Shown piece by piece: positions 8,082 through 15,933 of a stretch of DNA of 64,000 nt. Below the pieces are notes generated by a model, which was not told the DNA's origin, searched no databases, and saw only the letters and a program-made list of their open reading frames with translations. Made by a program: the position numbers and the translations under genes. Within the stretch, counting starts at the first letter, position 1, and every line of letters begins with the position of its first letter. This DNA comes from CAVTBX01 sp963733135 (GTDB lineage: Bacteria > Actinomycetota > Thermoleophilia > Gaiellales > Gaiellaceae): NCBI GenBank assembly GCA_963733135.1, contig CAVTBX010000003.1, positions 124,001 through 188,000 of the forward strand, in the 5' to 3' direction.

Positions 8082-8365
8082 TCAGCACTCGGGAGTCGTT
8101 CCGACCAGGTGGTCACCTAGAGCTGTGGGAGCCCTCGTTCGGAAGGCGATGTCTAGCTGGACGTCCCCCGTGCTCGGCCGCCGTCCGCGCTCCCGCGCTT
8201 GGTGGATCAGAACGCGTACCTGTTGGTAGCTCGGGCGAGGAAGACCGAGTCGCGTCGCGAGGCGCCCGACCTTTCGGTGCGTCTCCGCTATCGGAACCCG
8301 GCGGTCGTCTAGGCGTCCAGGGCCGCGACGAGCCGGGAGTCGATCCGGGGAGCAGCAGGCGCCAT
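8082..8365 (-). pseudogene. Frameshifted small hypothetical gene
   Basis: The 479-bp gap between lipB and lipA contains a minus-strand reading frame starting ATG at 8365 (MAPAAPRIDSRLVAALDA) that stops at 8312-8310. Shifting by one base there restores a coherent protein: LDDRRVPIAETHRKVG, then LATRLGLPRPSYQQVRVLIH and STGDVQLDIAFRTRAPTAL, ending at 8082. Adding one base gives 94 residues with good codon bias. The sequence looks like small uncharacterised actinobacterial proteins as I remember them; function unknown. It may be a true pseudogene or a one-base sequence error. Nothing else is seen in this gap apart from flanking palindromes. Confidence 0.6.
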
Positions 8366-8425
8366 GCAGACAGCCTGGCCGAAGAAGCCAGACGCCTCTG
8401 TGCCGGAAGCGTGCCGAGCTCTTCC

Positions 8426-8444
8426 TTGTAACAGTCTGTTACAA
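8426..8444. repeat. 19-bp palindrome TTGTAACAG-T-CTGTTACAA
   Basis: Perfect 9-bp arms around one base, about 60 bases upstream of the start of the frameshifted gene (minus strand). Its position could make it an operator or a mobile repeat; the same core recurs at 8043-8065 and 58934-58956. Confidence 0.75.
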
Positions 8445-8515
8445 AGCTGGTTGGGCCCCAGGCAGGGTGAGGTCGGGTTCGTTGGGGTTTCGTTGCGTCT
8501 CTAGACTGGGGCTTC

Positions 8516-9436
8516 GTGCAGAGCTCGCTTCCCGTTGCCGAACGGCCTCGCAGGCCTGAATGGATGAAGGTTCGCGCGCCCAGTGCGGACTCAAGCTACT
8601 TCGACGTCCGCTCGCTGATTCACGGACAGCGACTCCACACGATCTGCGAGGAGGCACGCTGTCCCAACATCGCCGAGTGCTGGGGACGCGGCACGGCGAC
8701 CTTCCAGATTCTCGGGGACACGTGCACCCGGGCCTGCCGCTACTGCTACGTCCACTCCGGTCGGCCCGAGGAGCCGCCCGACCCGCTCGAACCGCTCAGG
8801 CTCGCACACGCTGCGGCGCAGATGGATCTGAAGCACGTCGTCGTGACGTCCGTCGACCGCGACGACGTTCCGGACCGCGGCGCCGGCCACTACGCGGCGA
8901 CGATCCGGGCACTCAAGGCCAAGCTGCCCGAGGCGTCGGTCGAGGTGCTGACTCCTGACTTCCTCGGCGTCGAGGAGGAGGCGCTCGCAACCGTGCTCGC
9001 GGCACGGCCCGAGGTGTTCAACCACAACATCGAAACCGTGCGCCGCCTCCACCGGAGGATGCGCGGCGCGAAGGCGAGCTACGACGGTGCGCTCCGGCTC
9101 CTCGCACGCGCAAAGGAGATCGCGGACTACCCCGTACTCACGAAGTCCGGGATCATCGTCGGCCTCGGCGAGACGAACGACGAAGTCGTCGAGACGATGC
9201 GGGACCTCCGCGACCACGATGTCGACGTCGTAACGATCGGCCAGTACCTCCAGCCCTCCGCCAAGCACGCAGTCATCGATCGCTGGGTGCACCCCGACGA
9301 GTTCCGATGGTTCCGAGAGCAAGGCGAGGCGCTCGGCTTCGGCTCGGTCTTCTCCGGCCCGCTCGTCCGGTCGAGCTATCGGGCGGACGAGCAACGCCAC
9401 GCAGCCGAAGCCGGCCGCGGACCCCTAGCTCTCTAA
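8516..9436 (+). CDS. lipA: Lipoyl synthase LipA
   Basis: A 306-residue radical-SAM enzyme that inserts two sulfurs into protein-bound octanoate. Both Fe-S cluster motifs are present: the auxiliary cluster CEEARCPNIAEC (near 44-55) and the radical-SAM CTRACRYC (near 70-77), plus the C-terminal RSSYRADE containing the serine ligand to the auxiliary cluster. The GTG at 8516 starts the gene; its last four bases overlap the convergent fumC stop. Confidence 0.97.
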   Translation: MQSSLPVAERPRRPEWMKVRAPSADSSYFDVRSLIHGQRLHTICEEARCPNIAECWGRGTATFQILGDTCTRACRYCYVHSGRPEEPPDPLEPLRLAHAAAQMDLKHVVVTSVDRDDVPDRGAGHYAATIRALKAKLPEASVEVLTPDFLGVEEEALATVLAARPEVFNHNIETVRRLHRRMRGAKASYDGALRLLARAKEIADYPVLTKSGIIVGLGETNDEVVETMRDLRDHDVDVVTIGQYLQPSAKHAVIDRWVHPDEFRWFREQGEALGFGSVFSGPLVRSSYRADEQRHAAEAGRGPLAL

Positions 9437-10773
9437 GCCTGGGAGTCGGGCAGGCCGCCGCGCGTCATGGCGCGGTAATCGAGAGCCTGGTCGAGAACCG
9501 CTTCGTCGACACCGCGGTCGCGCGCTACGTCACGTAGCGAGCGGCCGGACGACGCCGCTTCCTTGACGATCTCGGAGGCCAGGTCGTAGCCGATGTGCGG
9601 GTTCAGCGCGGTTGCGGCCGAGAGGGTCAGCTCGGCATAGCGCTCGGCGTTCTCGCGGTTGGGCTCGATCCCGTCCACGCACTTCTCCGCCAGGAGCCTC
9701 GAGGCGCTCGCCAGGAGCCGGATCGAGTCGAGGAGGTTCCTCGCGATCACAGGGACGAAGACGTTCAGCTCGAAGTGCCCCTGCATGCCTCCGACGGTGA
9801 TGGCGCTGTCGTTGCCGATCACCTGCGCGGCGACCTGCGTCACGACCTCGGGGATGACCGGGTTTACCTTGCCCGGCATGATCGAGCTTCCCTTCTGGAG
9901 CTCCGGCAGCGCGATCTCGGCGAGCCCCGCGCGCGGGCCGGAGCCCATCAGCCGGAGGTCGTTCGCGATCTTCGTCAGCGAGACCGCGACGGTCTTCAGC
10001 GCACCCGACGCCTCGACGAGAGCATCCCGCGCAGCCTGGGCCTCGAAGGGGTCAGCGGGCGGCGAGATCTCGAGGCCGGTCCCCTCGGCGAGCCGCGCCC
10101 GAACGCGCTCAGCGAACTCGGGGTGCGTGTTCAGCCCGGTCCCGACCGCCGTTCCCCCGAGCGGAATCTGACCGACGCGGCCGAGCGTGCCTTCGACGCG
10201 CGCGATCCCCTGCCGCACCTGGGCGGCGTACCCGGCGAACTCCTGGCCCAGCGTCACGGGCACGGCGTCCATTAGGTGCGTCCGGCCGGACTTCACGACG
10301 TCGTCGAACTCGGCCGACTTCGCCTCGAGCGACTCCGCAAGGCGCCCGAGCGCCGGCAACAGGTCGGCGGTGAGCTCACCGGCCGCGGCGAGGTGCACCG
10401 CCGACGGGAATACGTCGTTGGAGCTCTGCCCGAGGTTCACGTGGTCGTTCGGATGCACGTCCTCGCCCGCGAGGGCGGCGAGCACCTCGTTCGCGTTCAT
10501 GTTGGAAGACGTGCCCGAACCGGTCTGGAAGACGTCGATCGGGAACTGGTCGTCGAACTCGCCCGCGGCAACGCGGTCGCCGGCGGCGGCGATGCGCTCC
10601 GCGACGTCCGCGTCAAGAAGACCCAAATCCGCATTCACGCGGGCGGCCGCAGCTTTGATCCTGCCGAGCCAGTGCACGACCGGAGACGGGATGCGCTCAC
10701 CCGACACGGGAAAGTTCTCTACGGCCTTCGTGGTCTCAGCTCCCCAGAGCTCCCGCGGCGCCGTCTCGCTCAC
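9433..10773 (-). CDS. fumC: Class II fumarate hydratase
   Basis: A 446-residue iron-independent fumarase converting fumarate to malate in the TCA cycle. The superfamily signature GSSIMPGKVNP is present near residue 300, as are TGSGTSSNMNANEV and SGRTHLMDAVPVTLGQEF. Length matches the class II family. It reads leftwards, convergent with lipA. A structured repeat lies 22 bases upstream of its start (10795-10964) and would be in its leader if transcription begins farther upstream. Confidence 0.96.
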   Translation of the reverse strand: MSETAPRELWGAETTKAVENFPVSGERIPSPVVHWLGRIKAAAARVNADLGLLDADVAERIAAAGDRVAAGEFDDQFPIDVFQTGSGTSSNMNANEVLAALAGEDVHPNDHVNLGQSSNDVFPSAVHLAAAGELTADLLPALGRLAESLEAKSAEFDDVVKSGRTHLMDAVPVTLGQEFAGYAAQVRQGIARVEGTLGRVGQIPLGGTAVGTGLNTHPEFAERVRARLAEGTGLEISPPADPFEAQAARDALVEASGALKTVAVSLTKIANDLRLMGSGPRAGLAEIALPELQKGSSIMPGKVNPVIPEVVTQVAAQVIGNDSAITVGGMQGHFELNVFVPVIARNLLDSIRLLASASRLLAEKCVDGIEPNRENAERYAELTLSAATALNPHIGYDLASEIVKEAASSGRSLRDVARDRGVDEAVLDQALDYRAMTRGGLPDSQA

Positions 10774-10794
10774 GCCTTCGAGTCTAGCCGGGCG

Positions 10795-10964
10795 CTAGAT
10801 GGTTGATCGGTAATTCCGGCACCGCCGGCTGGTGACCCAGACACGGCGCGAGGCCGCGCCCTCGTGCTTGCGAAGGCTCACCAGCCTTGGCTGCGAACGA
10901 TGACGCAGCCTCGCTTGGTCTGGGCCATCCCCAACGGCACCCCAACTACCGATCAACCATCTAG
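10795..10964 (-). repeat. TIR-stem structured element, copy A
   Basis: Perfect 18-bp terminal inverted repeats (10795-10812 and 10947-10964, reading CTAGATGGTTGATCGGTA from the left) enclose 134 bp. Inside, CCCAGAC (10836-10842) pairs with GTCTGGG (10918-10924), and that stem encloses three adjacent hairpins: 10845-10860, 10873-10888 and 10889-10910. The same arrangement occurs at 41558-41722. The right arm includes the stop codon of the zinc-ribbon gene. Minus-strand orientation is chosen because that strand carries GTTGGGGTG at its 5' side, as in the other copies. Function unknown. Confidence 0.75.
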
Positions 10965-11164
10965 GCGACGAGCTTGATGCGGGCGCGGAGTTCGGGCGGG
11001 CGTTCGCGGATCCGCCGCCGCATGGTCTCGGAAAGGCTCTCCGAGGGTGCCCACCCGAGGTAGTGACACCGTGGGCACTCGCCCGGGTCGGTGCGTCCCG
11101 AGCGCACGGACGGAACGGGACGGGCACCGCCGCAGCGAAGACACTCGACGAAGGTGTGAGACAT
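10961..11164 (-). CDS. Small zinc-ribbon protein
   Basis: A 67-residue protein with CLRCGGARPVPSVRSG and CPRCHYLGW, i.e. two CxxC knuckles forming one zinc ribbon, followed by a basic helical tail (ETMRRRIRERPPELRARI). The family is common and uncharacterised in actinobacteria. It lies upstream of fumC in the same direction; its stop codon is within the terminal repeat of element A. Confidence 0.65.
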   Translation of the reverse strand: MSHTFVECLRCGGARPVPSVRSGRTDPGECPRCHYLGWAPSESLSETMRRRIRERPPELRARIKLVA

Positions 11165-11238
11165 GGCCGCTGGCAGATATTGGGCTCCGACGGGTTCGCG
11201 GGCGTCCCCCTTAGGAGGGAGTCACCCGTAACCAGCCT

Positions 11239-11322
11239 GTGAACGGAGCCGGCCCAGCCGGCTCCTCCATACGAATCGCGCAAGAGGCGGCGCGATTCGC
11301 CCGGCCGCTGCGCGGCCTCCGG
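11239..11322 (+). repeat. Three-hairpin repeat, copy 1
   Basis: Starts GTGAAC, then hairpin 1 (11245-11265, arms GGAGCCGGC/GCCGGCTCC), a constant TCCATACGAATCGCGC segment, hairpin 2 (11272-11299, arms CGAATCGCGC/GCGCGATTCG, loop AAGAGGCG) and hairpin 3 (11303-11317, GGCCGC/GCGGCC). It ends next to the stop codon of the flavoprotein gene. Other copies are at 15835, 21067 and 46295. Confidence 0.85.
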
Positions 11323-12330
11323 CTAGTCGGTCGAGTACTTCGGCTGAACCTTTTCGCCGCGGATACGCGCGATCGCCTGGTTCGACGCGATCGCGGCCTC
11401 GCCGAATCCGACCGAGATGAGCGTGATCTTCCCCTCGTAGCCCGCGACGTCTCCGGCCGCGTAGACGCCGTCGATCGTCGTCTCCATGTTCGAGGGGTCG
11501 ACGAGGATCTGCCGCTTCCCGTGCAGCTCAAGGCCCCAGTCTGCGATATGGCCGAGGTGGGAGTGGAAGCCGAGGAGCGTGATGAGCGCCTCGCAGTCGA
11601 CCTCCTCGAGCTCGCCGGTCTTCGTGTTCTCGACGACGAGCGTCTCGACGGCGCCGTTGCCGCGGATCTCAACCACCTCGGACGGCACGATGATCCGCAC
11701 CTTGCCCTCCTCCTCGAGCTGCTTCGCCTGGCTGACCGAGGACTCGAGCGCGCGGAAGCGGTCGCGTCGGTGGACAAGGAGGATCGGAAGCCGGGCCGTG
11801 TCCTGGAGGCCAAGCGTCCAGTCAAGCGCCGAGTCGCCGCCGCCGACGATGACGCAGCTCTTGTCCCGAAAGACGTCCTTGCGCTTCACGAAGTAGTGGA
11901 GGCCGCGCCCCTCCCAGTCGTCGATGTCCTCGATACCGAGCTTGCGCGGCTCGAACGCTCCGTGGCCGGCCGTGACGATCACGACCCGGGTCGGGAACGA
12001 CTTGCCCGACTCCGTCGTGATCACGAGGTGCTCCTCGCCGTTTTCCTGTACGCGATTGAGGGTCGCGACCTCTTCACCGAGGTGCACCTCGGGCTCGAAC
12101 TGAAGCCCCTGCTCGACGCAGAGGTCGACGAGGCCTTGGCCCTGCACCTTCGGATGGCCGGCGACGTCGAAGAGATGCTTCTCCGGGTAGACCGCTGCAA
12201 CCTGACCGCCGAGCTGCTCGAGGCTCTCGATGATCCGAACGGACGCGTTGCGGTGCCCCGCGTAGTACGAGGCCGCGAGTCCAACGGGCCCGCCTCCAAT
12301 GATGGTGATGTCGCAAACCTGCCCGCTCAT
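11323..12330 (-). CDS. Thioredoxin-reductase-like ferredoxin-NADP+ reductase
   Basis: A 335-residue flavoprotein with an FAD-binding GGGPVG near residue 12, an NAD(P)H-binding VGGGDSALDW near 167 and the C-terminal YAAGDVAGYEGKITLISVGFGEA that closes the FAD site. It lacks the CxxC redox pair of true thioredoxin reductases, which points to the YumC/Fnr2-type ferredoxin-NADP+ reductases. It likely moves electrons between NADPH and ferredoxin in the cytoplasm. It is transcribed alone, separated from the Fe-S carrier gene upstream by a strong hairpin. Confidence 0.88.
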   Translation of the reverse strand: MSGQVCDITIIGGGPVGLAASYYAGHRNASVRIIESLEQLGGQVAAVYPEKHLFDVAGHPKVQGQGLVDLCVEQGLQFEPEVHLGEEVATLNRVQENGEEHLVITTESGKSFPTRVVIVTAGHGAFEPRKLGIEDIDDWEGRGLHYFVKRKDVFRDKSCVIVGGGDSALDWTLGLQDTARLPILLVHRRDRFRALESSVSQAKQLEEEGKVRIIVPSEVVEIRGNGAVETLVVENTKTGELEEVDCEALITLLGFHSHLGHIADWGLELHGKRQILVDPSNMETTIDGVYAAGDVAGYEGKITLISVGFGEAAIASNQAIARIRGEKVQPKYSTD

Positions 12331-12434
12331 GCGGTATCAGGCTATCGAGTCAGCCAGGACAGACGGTCTGCGATTCGTCGCGGTCGGTGGGCTTCGCCCG
12401 CCGACCTTCCAGAGACCACCGCCGGTTGCCCCAT

Positions 12435-12483
12435 CCGACGGAAATCGTCATGGCGAAGCGGAGCGGAGCCGGATTTCCGTCGG
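12435..12483 (-). terminator. Long hairpin after the Fe-S carrier gene
   Basis: A perfect 12-bp stem (12435-12446 with 12472-12483, arm CCGACGGAAATC) closes a 25-base loop and abuts the stop codon of the Fe-S carrier gene. It has no T-run. A second G/C hairpin (GGTCGGTGGGC-TTCG-CCCGCCGACC) lies just downstream near 12385-12410. Together they probably end the transcript. Confidence 0.6.
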
Positions 12484-12873
12484 CTAAGAGCAGCCGGAGC
12501 CGCAGCCGCCGGCAGAGGCCTCGACCGGCTCACCTTCGACGTCCTCCTTGGCCTGGAAGGAGGAGCCACAGCCGCACGCGGCCTGCACGTTCGGGTTGTT
12601 GATGGCGAACCCGGCGCCCATGAGCGCGTCGACGTAGTCGATCTCCGAGCCGGTCAGGTACGGCGCGCTGAACGGGTCGATGACGACCGTGACGCCGTTC
12701 GACTGGATCTCGTTGTCGCCGTCCTGCGGGCCGCGATCGAACCCGAGCGCATACTGGAAGCCCGAGCAGCCGCCGCCCTGGATGGCGATGCGGAGCACGG
12801 ACACGTCGTCTTCCGCATCCTGGGCGATGAGCTCGCGGATCTTCTCGGCAGCGCTTTCCGTGACGGTGACCAC
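12484..12873 (-). CDS. erpA: A-type iron-sulfur cluster carrier (ErpA/IscA-like)
   Basis: A 129-residue HesB/IscA-family protein. The three conserved cysteines are present: GGGCSGFQY near residue 36 and AACGCGSSF near 100-102. These proteins hold and deliver Fe-S clusters; the neighbouring nuo operon encodes many cluster-bearing subunits, which makes a supply role plausible. Unusually, the C terminus is extended by about 20 residues ending GGCGSGCS, adding two cysteines beyond the normal end. The GTG at 12873 begins the typical VTVTESAAEKI start. Confidence 0.9.
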   Translation of the reverse strand: MVTVTESAAEKIRELIAQDAEDDVSVLRIAIQGGGCSGFQYALGFDRGPQDGDNEIQSNGVTVVIDPFSAPYLTGSEIDYVDALMGAGFAINNPNVQAACGCGSSFQAKEDVEGEPVEASAGGCGSGCS

Positions 12874-13008
12874 GCTCCGATTCTAGCAATGGCCTCGGGG
12901 CCCGAAATCCCCCGACTTTGTGACGGCTAGCGCAGACCCGAATCCCCGTTCAGCAGGCGCTTTGCGCCCGCCGCGCCACGCGAGCTTGTGCGGTTAGGAT
13001 GCTCGGCG

Positions 13009-13389
13009 GTGACGGGCCTGCCCCTCGCATCGCTCGACGACTGGTTTCCGTTTCTGGTCTATGGCGCGATCGCGTTCATGATCGCCGCCTCGATGATCGC
13101 CTTCTCGTTCCTGTTCGCCGCGCGGGCGCGGCCGTCGAGGGCGCGGCGTATCCCGTTCGAGTCGGGCGTTTCGACCGGGGCGCCCGAGCAGCAGCGCTTC
13201 ACCGTCTCCTTCTACCTCACGGCGATGCTCTTCATCGTCTTCGACATCGAGATCGTGTTCCTGTTCCCGGTGGCGGTCGTGCTGGACTCGATCGGGACGT
13301 TCGCGCTGGCCGAGTTCGGCTTCTTCATCGCGATCCTCGGCGTGGCCTACGTCTACATCTGGAAGAAGGGGGCCCTCGAGTGGCGGTAG
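13009..13389 (+). CDS. nuoA: NADH-quinone oxidoreductase subunit A
   Basis: A 126-residue membrane subunit of complex I with three helices. Diagnostic segments are PFESGVSTGAPEQQRFTVSFYLTAMLFIVFDIEIVFLFP (positions about 46-84; the loop cysteine of many NuoA proteins is Ser here) and the C-terminal YIWKKGALEW. The GTG at 13009 follows an AGGA at 12996 and is preferred to one at 12988. First gene of the nuo operon; nuoB overlaps its end. Confidence 0.96.
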   Translation: MTGLPLASLDDWFPFLVYGAIAFMIAASMIAFSFLFAARARPSRARRIPFESGVSTGAPEQQRFTVSFYLTAMLFIVFDIEIVFLFPVAVVLDSIGTFALAEFGFFIAILGVAYVYIWKKGALEWR

Positions 13390-13985
13390 AGCGAGACGCC
13401 GAGCGCCCGCGGCTAGCCGATCACGGGCTGAACACCGAGCGGCTCCTGATGCGCAAGACGGGCACGCAGCCGGGTGAGAGCAAGTTCGAAGGCGAGTTCC
13501 CCGACCTCGAGCAGGAGCTCATGCTCACGACTGTCGAGAAGGCGGTCACCTGGGCGCAGAGCGGCTCGATCTGGCCCGACACGTTCGGGCTCGCGTGCTG
13601 CGCGATGGAGATGATCGCGATCGTCGGCTCGCGCTACGACGTCTCGCGGTTCGGCGCCGAGGTCTTCCGCTCCTCGCCGCGCCAGGCCGACCTGCTGATC
13701 GTCTCGGGCCGCGTCGCCCACAAGATGGCGGCGCCGCTTCGGCAGATCTACGACCAGATGCTGGAGCCGAAGTGGGTGATCGCCATGGGCGCCTGCGCTT
13801 CGTCGGGCGGCATGTTCAACAACTACGCGGTGCTCCAGGGAGTCGACAAGATCGTCCCGGTGGATGTCTACGTGCCGGGCTGCCCGCCGCGGCCAGAGGC
13901 GCTGCTCGAGGGCATCATCCGGCTCCAGGAAAAGATCAAGGCCGGCCTCCCGCCCGCCTACGACATCCGCCGGGTGGCCGGGTGA
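13380..13985 (+). CDS. nuoB: NADH-quinone oxidoreductase subunit B
   Basis: A 201-residue subunit carrying cluster N2, the last Fe-S centre before quinone. Ligands are visible as GLACCAMEM, GACASSGGMF and VPGCPPRPEAL. The GTG at 13380 overlaps nuoA by ten bases and gives an N terminus VAVERDAERPRLADHG; a shorter start cannot be excluded, since the conserved domain begins only near residue 40. Confidence 0.96.
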   Translation: MAVERDAERPRLADHGLNTERLLMRKTGTQPGESKFEGEFPDLEQELMLTTVEKAVTWAQSGSIWPDTFGLACCAMEMIAIVGSRYDVSRFGAEVFRSSPRQADLLIVSGRVAHKMAAPLRQIYDQMLEPKWVIAMGACASSGGMFNNYAVLQGVDKIVPVDVYVPGCPPRPEALLEGIIRLQEKIKAGLPPAYDIRRVAG

Positions 13986-14527
13986 GCTACGAGGACGTCC
14001 CCGGATTCGCGAACACGCGCGAGGAGCACGGCGAGACGACGGTCGTCGTCGAACGCGCTGAGCTGGTGGAGGCGGCGCGCCACCTGCGCGACGAGCTCGG
14101 CTTCAACTTCCTCTCCGACATCACGCCGACGGACTATCTGAACTGGGGCAAGAAGGGCGTCGCCGGCTACTGGGGCAACGCCTGGGGCCGCGACCTGAAC
14201 TCACCCGGGTCATGGGGACTCCAGAAGCTGCCCGAGACGAAGCCGAAGCGGTTCGCGGTCTCGTACCACCTGCTCGCAATGCGGTCCGACCCGGTTCGGC
14301 TTCGGCTTCAGGTGTGGTGCGACGAAGGCGAGGAGGTACCGAGCGTCGTCGAGGTCTGGCCGACGGCCGACTGGCACGAGCGCGAGGCCTGGGACATGAT
14401 GGGCATCCGGTTCGCCGGCCATCCGAGCCTGAAGCGGATCCTCATGGAGGACGACTGGGAGGGCCACCCGCTCCGGAAGGACTACCCCATCGGCGGCGAG
14501 CCGGTCCGCTTCTCGGAGGCCGAGTAA
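13982..14527 (+). CDS. nuoC: NADH-quinone oxidoreductase subunit C
   Basis: A 181-residue peripheral-arm subunit of the 30-kDa family, with the signature WHEREAWDMMGIRFAGHPSLKRILMEDDWEGHPLRKDYP (near 130-170). GTG overlaps the nuoB stop as GTGA, indicating coupled translation. There is an extra segment around GWGKKGVAGYWGNAWGRDLNSPGSWGL (approximate positions 55-85) compared with the shortest NuoC proteins. Confidence 0.95.
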   Translation: MSYEDVPGFANTREEHGETTVVVERAELVEAARHLRDELGFNFLSDITPTDYLNWGKKGVAGYWGNAWGRDLNSPGSWGLQKLPETKPKRFAVSYHLLAMRSDPVRLRLQVWCDEGEEVPSVVEVWPTADWHEREAWDMMGIRFAGHPSLKRILMEDDWEGHPLRKDYPIGGEPVRFSEAE

Positions 14528-14550
14528 GTGCGCCTCCACGAGGGGCACTA

Positions 14551-15828
14551 ATGGCGGTCCGCGAGCGCGACGTGATCGTCGGGCCTCCGGTCTACGAGCG
14601 GTCCCGGATCCCGAGTCCGATCCCGAGCGTCCTCCAGGTCGACCGATCGGCAGTCGGCGAGGACGAGGACATCCTTCGCATCAACTTTGGGCCGAACCAC
14701 CCGTCGACGCACGGCGTCCTCCGCCTCGTCATCGACCTGAACGGCGAGCGGATCGAGGGCCTCGAAGCGGTCATCGGTTACCTCCACACCGGCTTCGAGA
14801 AGAACATGGAGGCGAAGAACTACTGGAAAGCGATCACCTACGCGCCGCGAATCGACTACGTCGCCTTCCAGAACAACGAGCTCGTCTTCGTGCTCGCGAT
14901 CGAGCAACTGCTCGGCATCGAAGTGCCGGAGAAGGCCCAGTGGATGCGCACGCTCCTCTGTGAGCTGAACCGCATCCACTCGCACCTGATCTGGCTCGGA
15001 ACCGGGGCGCTCGAGCTGGGCGCGATCTCGATGCTCTGGTACTGCTTCCGAGACCGCGAAGCCGTGCTCGACCTGTTCGAGCTCGTCGCCGGCTTCCGGA
15101 TGCACACCCGCTACTTCCAGACCGGCGGCCTCGCCGAGGACGTCCCTGTCGGCTTCTGGAACGAGTGCCGCGCCTTTGCCGACCTAATGCCGTCGCGGAT
15201 CGACGACTTCGAGGCTCTGCTCGACAACCAGGCGATCTTCCTCGAACGGACGAAGGGCATCGGGCTCCTCTCGGCCGAGGACGCGATCGCGCTCGGCCAG
15301 TCCGGCCCTGTCCTGCGCGGCTCGGGTGTCGACTGGGACAACCGCAAGCGCTTCCCGTATCTCGCCTACGACGAGCTCGACTGGGACGTCCCTGTCGGCC
15401 TGAACGGCGACGTCTACGACCGCTACCGCGTACGGCTCCGCGAGATGCGCGAGTCGGTGCGGATCATCAGCCAGTGCCTCGACGGGATGCCCGAGGGGCC
15501 GTGGATCGCCGACGATCGCAAGGTCGTCCTTCCACCCCGGCACGAGCTCCACACGTCGATGGAGAGCCTCATCCATCACTTCAAGCTCGTGACCGAGGGC
15601 TATCGCGTGCCGGAAGGCGAGGTCTACGTGACCATCGAGTCTCCCCGCGGGGAGCTCGGCTGCTACCTGTGCTCGGACGGCGGCCCGAGGCCGTGGCGCG
15701 TGAAGTTCCGCGCGCCGAGCTTCGTCGTCCTCCAAGCGACCGCGACCGCGATGAGCGACGCGCTGATCGCAGACCTGATCGCGATCGTGGGCTCGCTCGA
15801 CAACGTGATGGGCGAGTGCGACCGGTGA
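14551..15828 (+). CDS. nuoD: NADH-quinone oxidoreductase subunit D
   Basis: A 425-residue 49-kDa-type subunit that forms the quinone-binding pocket with NuoB. It has FGPNHPSTHGVLRLV near residue 48, HTGFEKNMEAKNY, and the C-terminal ESPRGELGCYLCSDGGPRPWRVKFRAPSF region (near 368-396). The ATG at 14551 follows nuoC by 23 bases. A three-hairpin repeat lies immediately downstream, before nuoE. Confidence 0.97.
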   Translation: MAVRERDVIVGPPVYERSRIPSPIPSVLQVDRSAVGEDEDILRINFGPNHPSTHGVLRLVIDLNGERIEGLEAVIGYLHTGFEKNMEAKNYWKAITYAPRIDYVAFQNNELVFVLAIEQLLGIEVPEKAQWMRTLLCELNRIHSHLIWLGTGALELGAISMLWYCFRDREAVLDLFELVAGFRMHTRYFQTGGLAEDVPVGFWNECRAFADLMPSRIDDFEALLDNQAIFLERTKGIGLLSAEDAIALGQSGPVLRGSGVDWDNRKRFPYLAYDELDWDVPVGLNGDVYDRYRVRLREMRESVRIISQCLDGMPEGPWIADDRKVVLPPRHELHTSMESLIHHFKLVTEGYRVPEGEVYVTIESPRGELGCYLCSDGGPRPWRVKFRAPSFVVLQATATAMSDALIADLIAIVGSLDNVMGECDR

Positions 15829-15834
15829 CGCGGA

Positions 15835-15922
15835 GTGAACGGGCGCGCCGGCGCGCGCCCTCCATACGAATCGCGCGAAATGCGGCGCGATTCGCCCGGC
15901 CGCATGCGCGGCCTCCAACACC
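15835..15922 (+). repeat. Three-hairpin repeat, copy 2 (inside nuo operon)
   Basis: GTGAAC (15835), hairpin 1 (15841-15860, arms GGGCGCGC/GCGCGCCC), constant TCCATACGAATCGCGC, hairpin 2 (15867-15894, loop GAAATGCG), hairpin 3 (15898-15913) and the tail CTCCAACACC. It fills most of the nuoD-nuoE gap. Hairpin 1 differs in sequence from copy 1 on both strands but stays paired. Confidence 0.87.
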
Positions 15923-15933
15923 CTGGAGCCTCG

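Noticed and set aside
10795..10964. Integron attC site
   Set aside because: Long inverted repeat is present but the core motifs GTTRRRY and RYYYAAC are not, and no integrase is near.
11239..11322. CRISPR array
   Set aside because: Copies are kilobases apart, inverted relative to each other and have no spacer periodicity.
12435..12483. Riboswitch or T-box before the flavoprotein gene
   Set aside because: Only simple hairpins are visible; no known aptamer core could be recognised.
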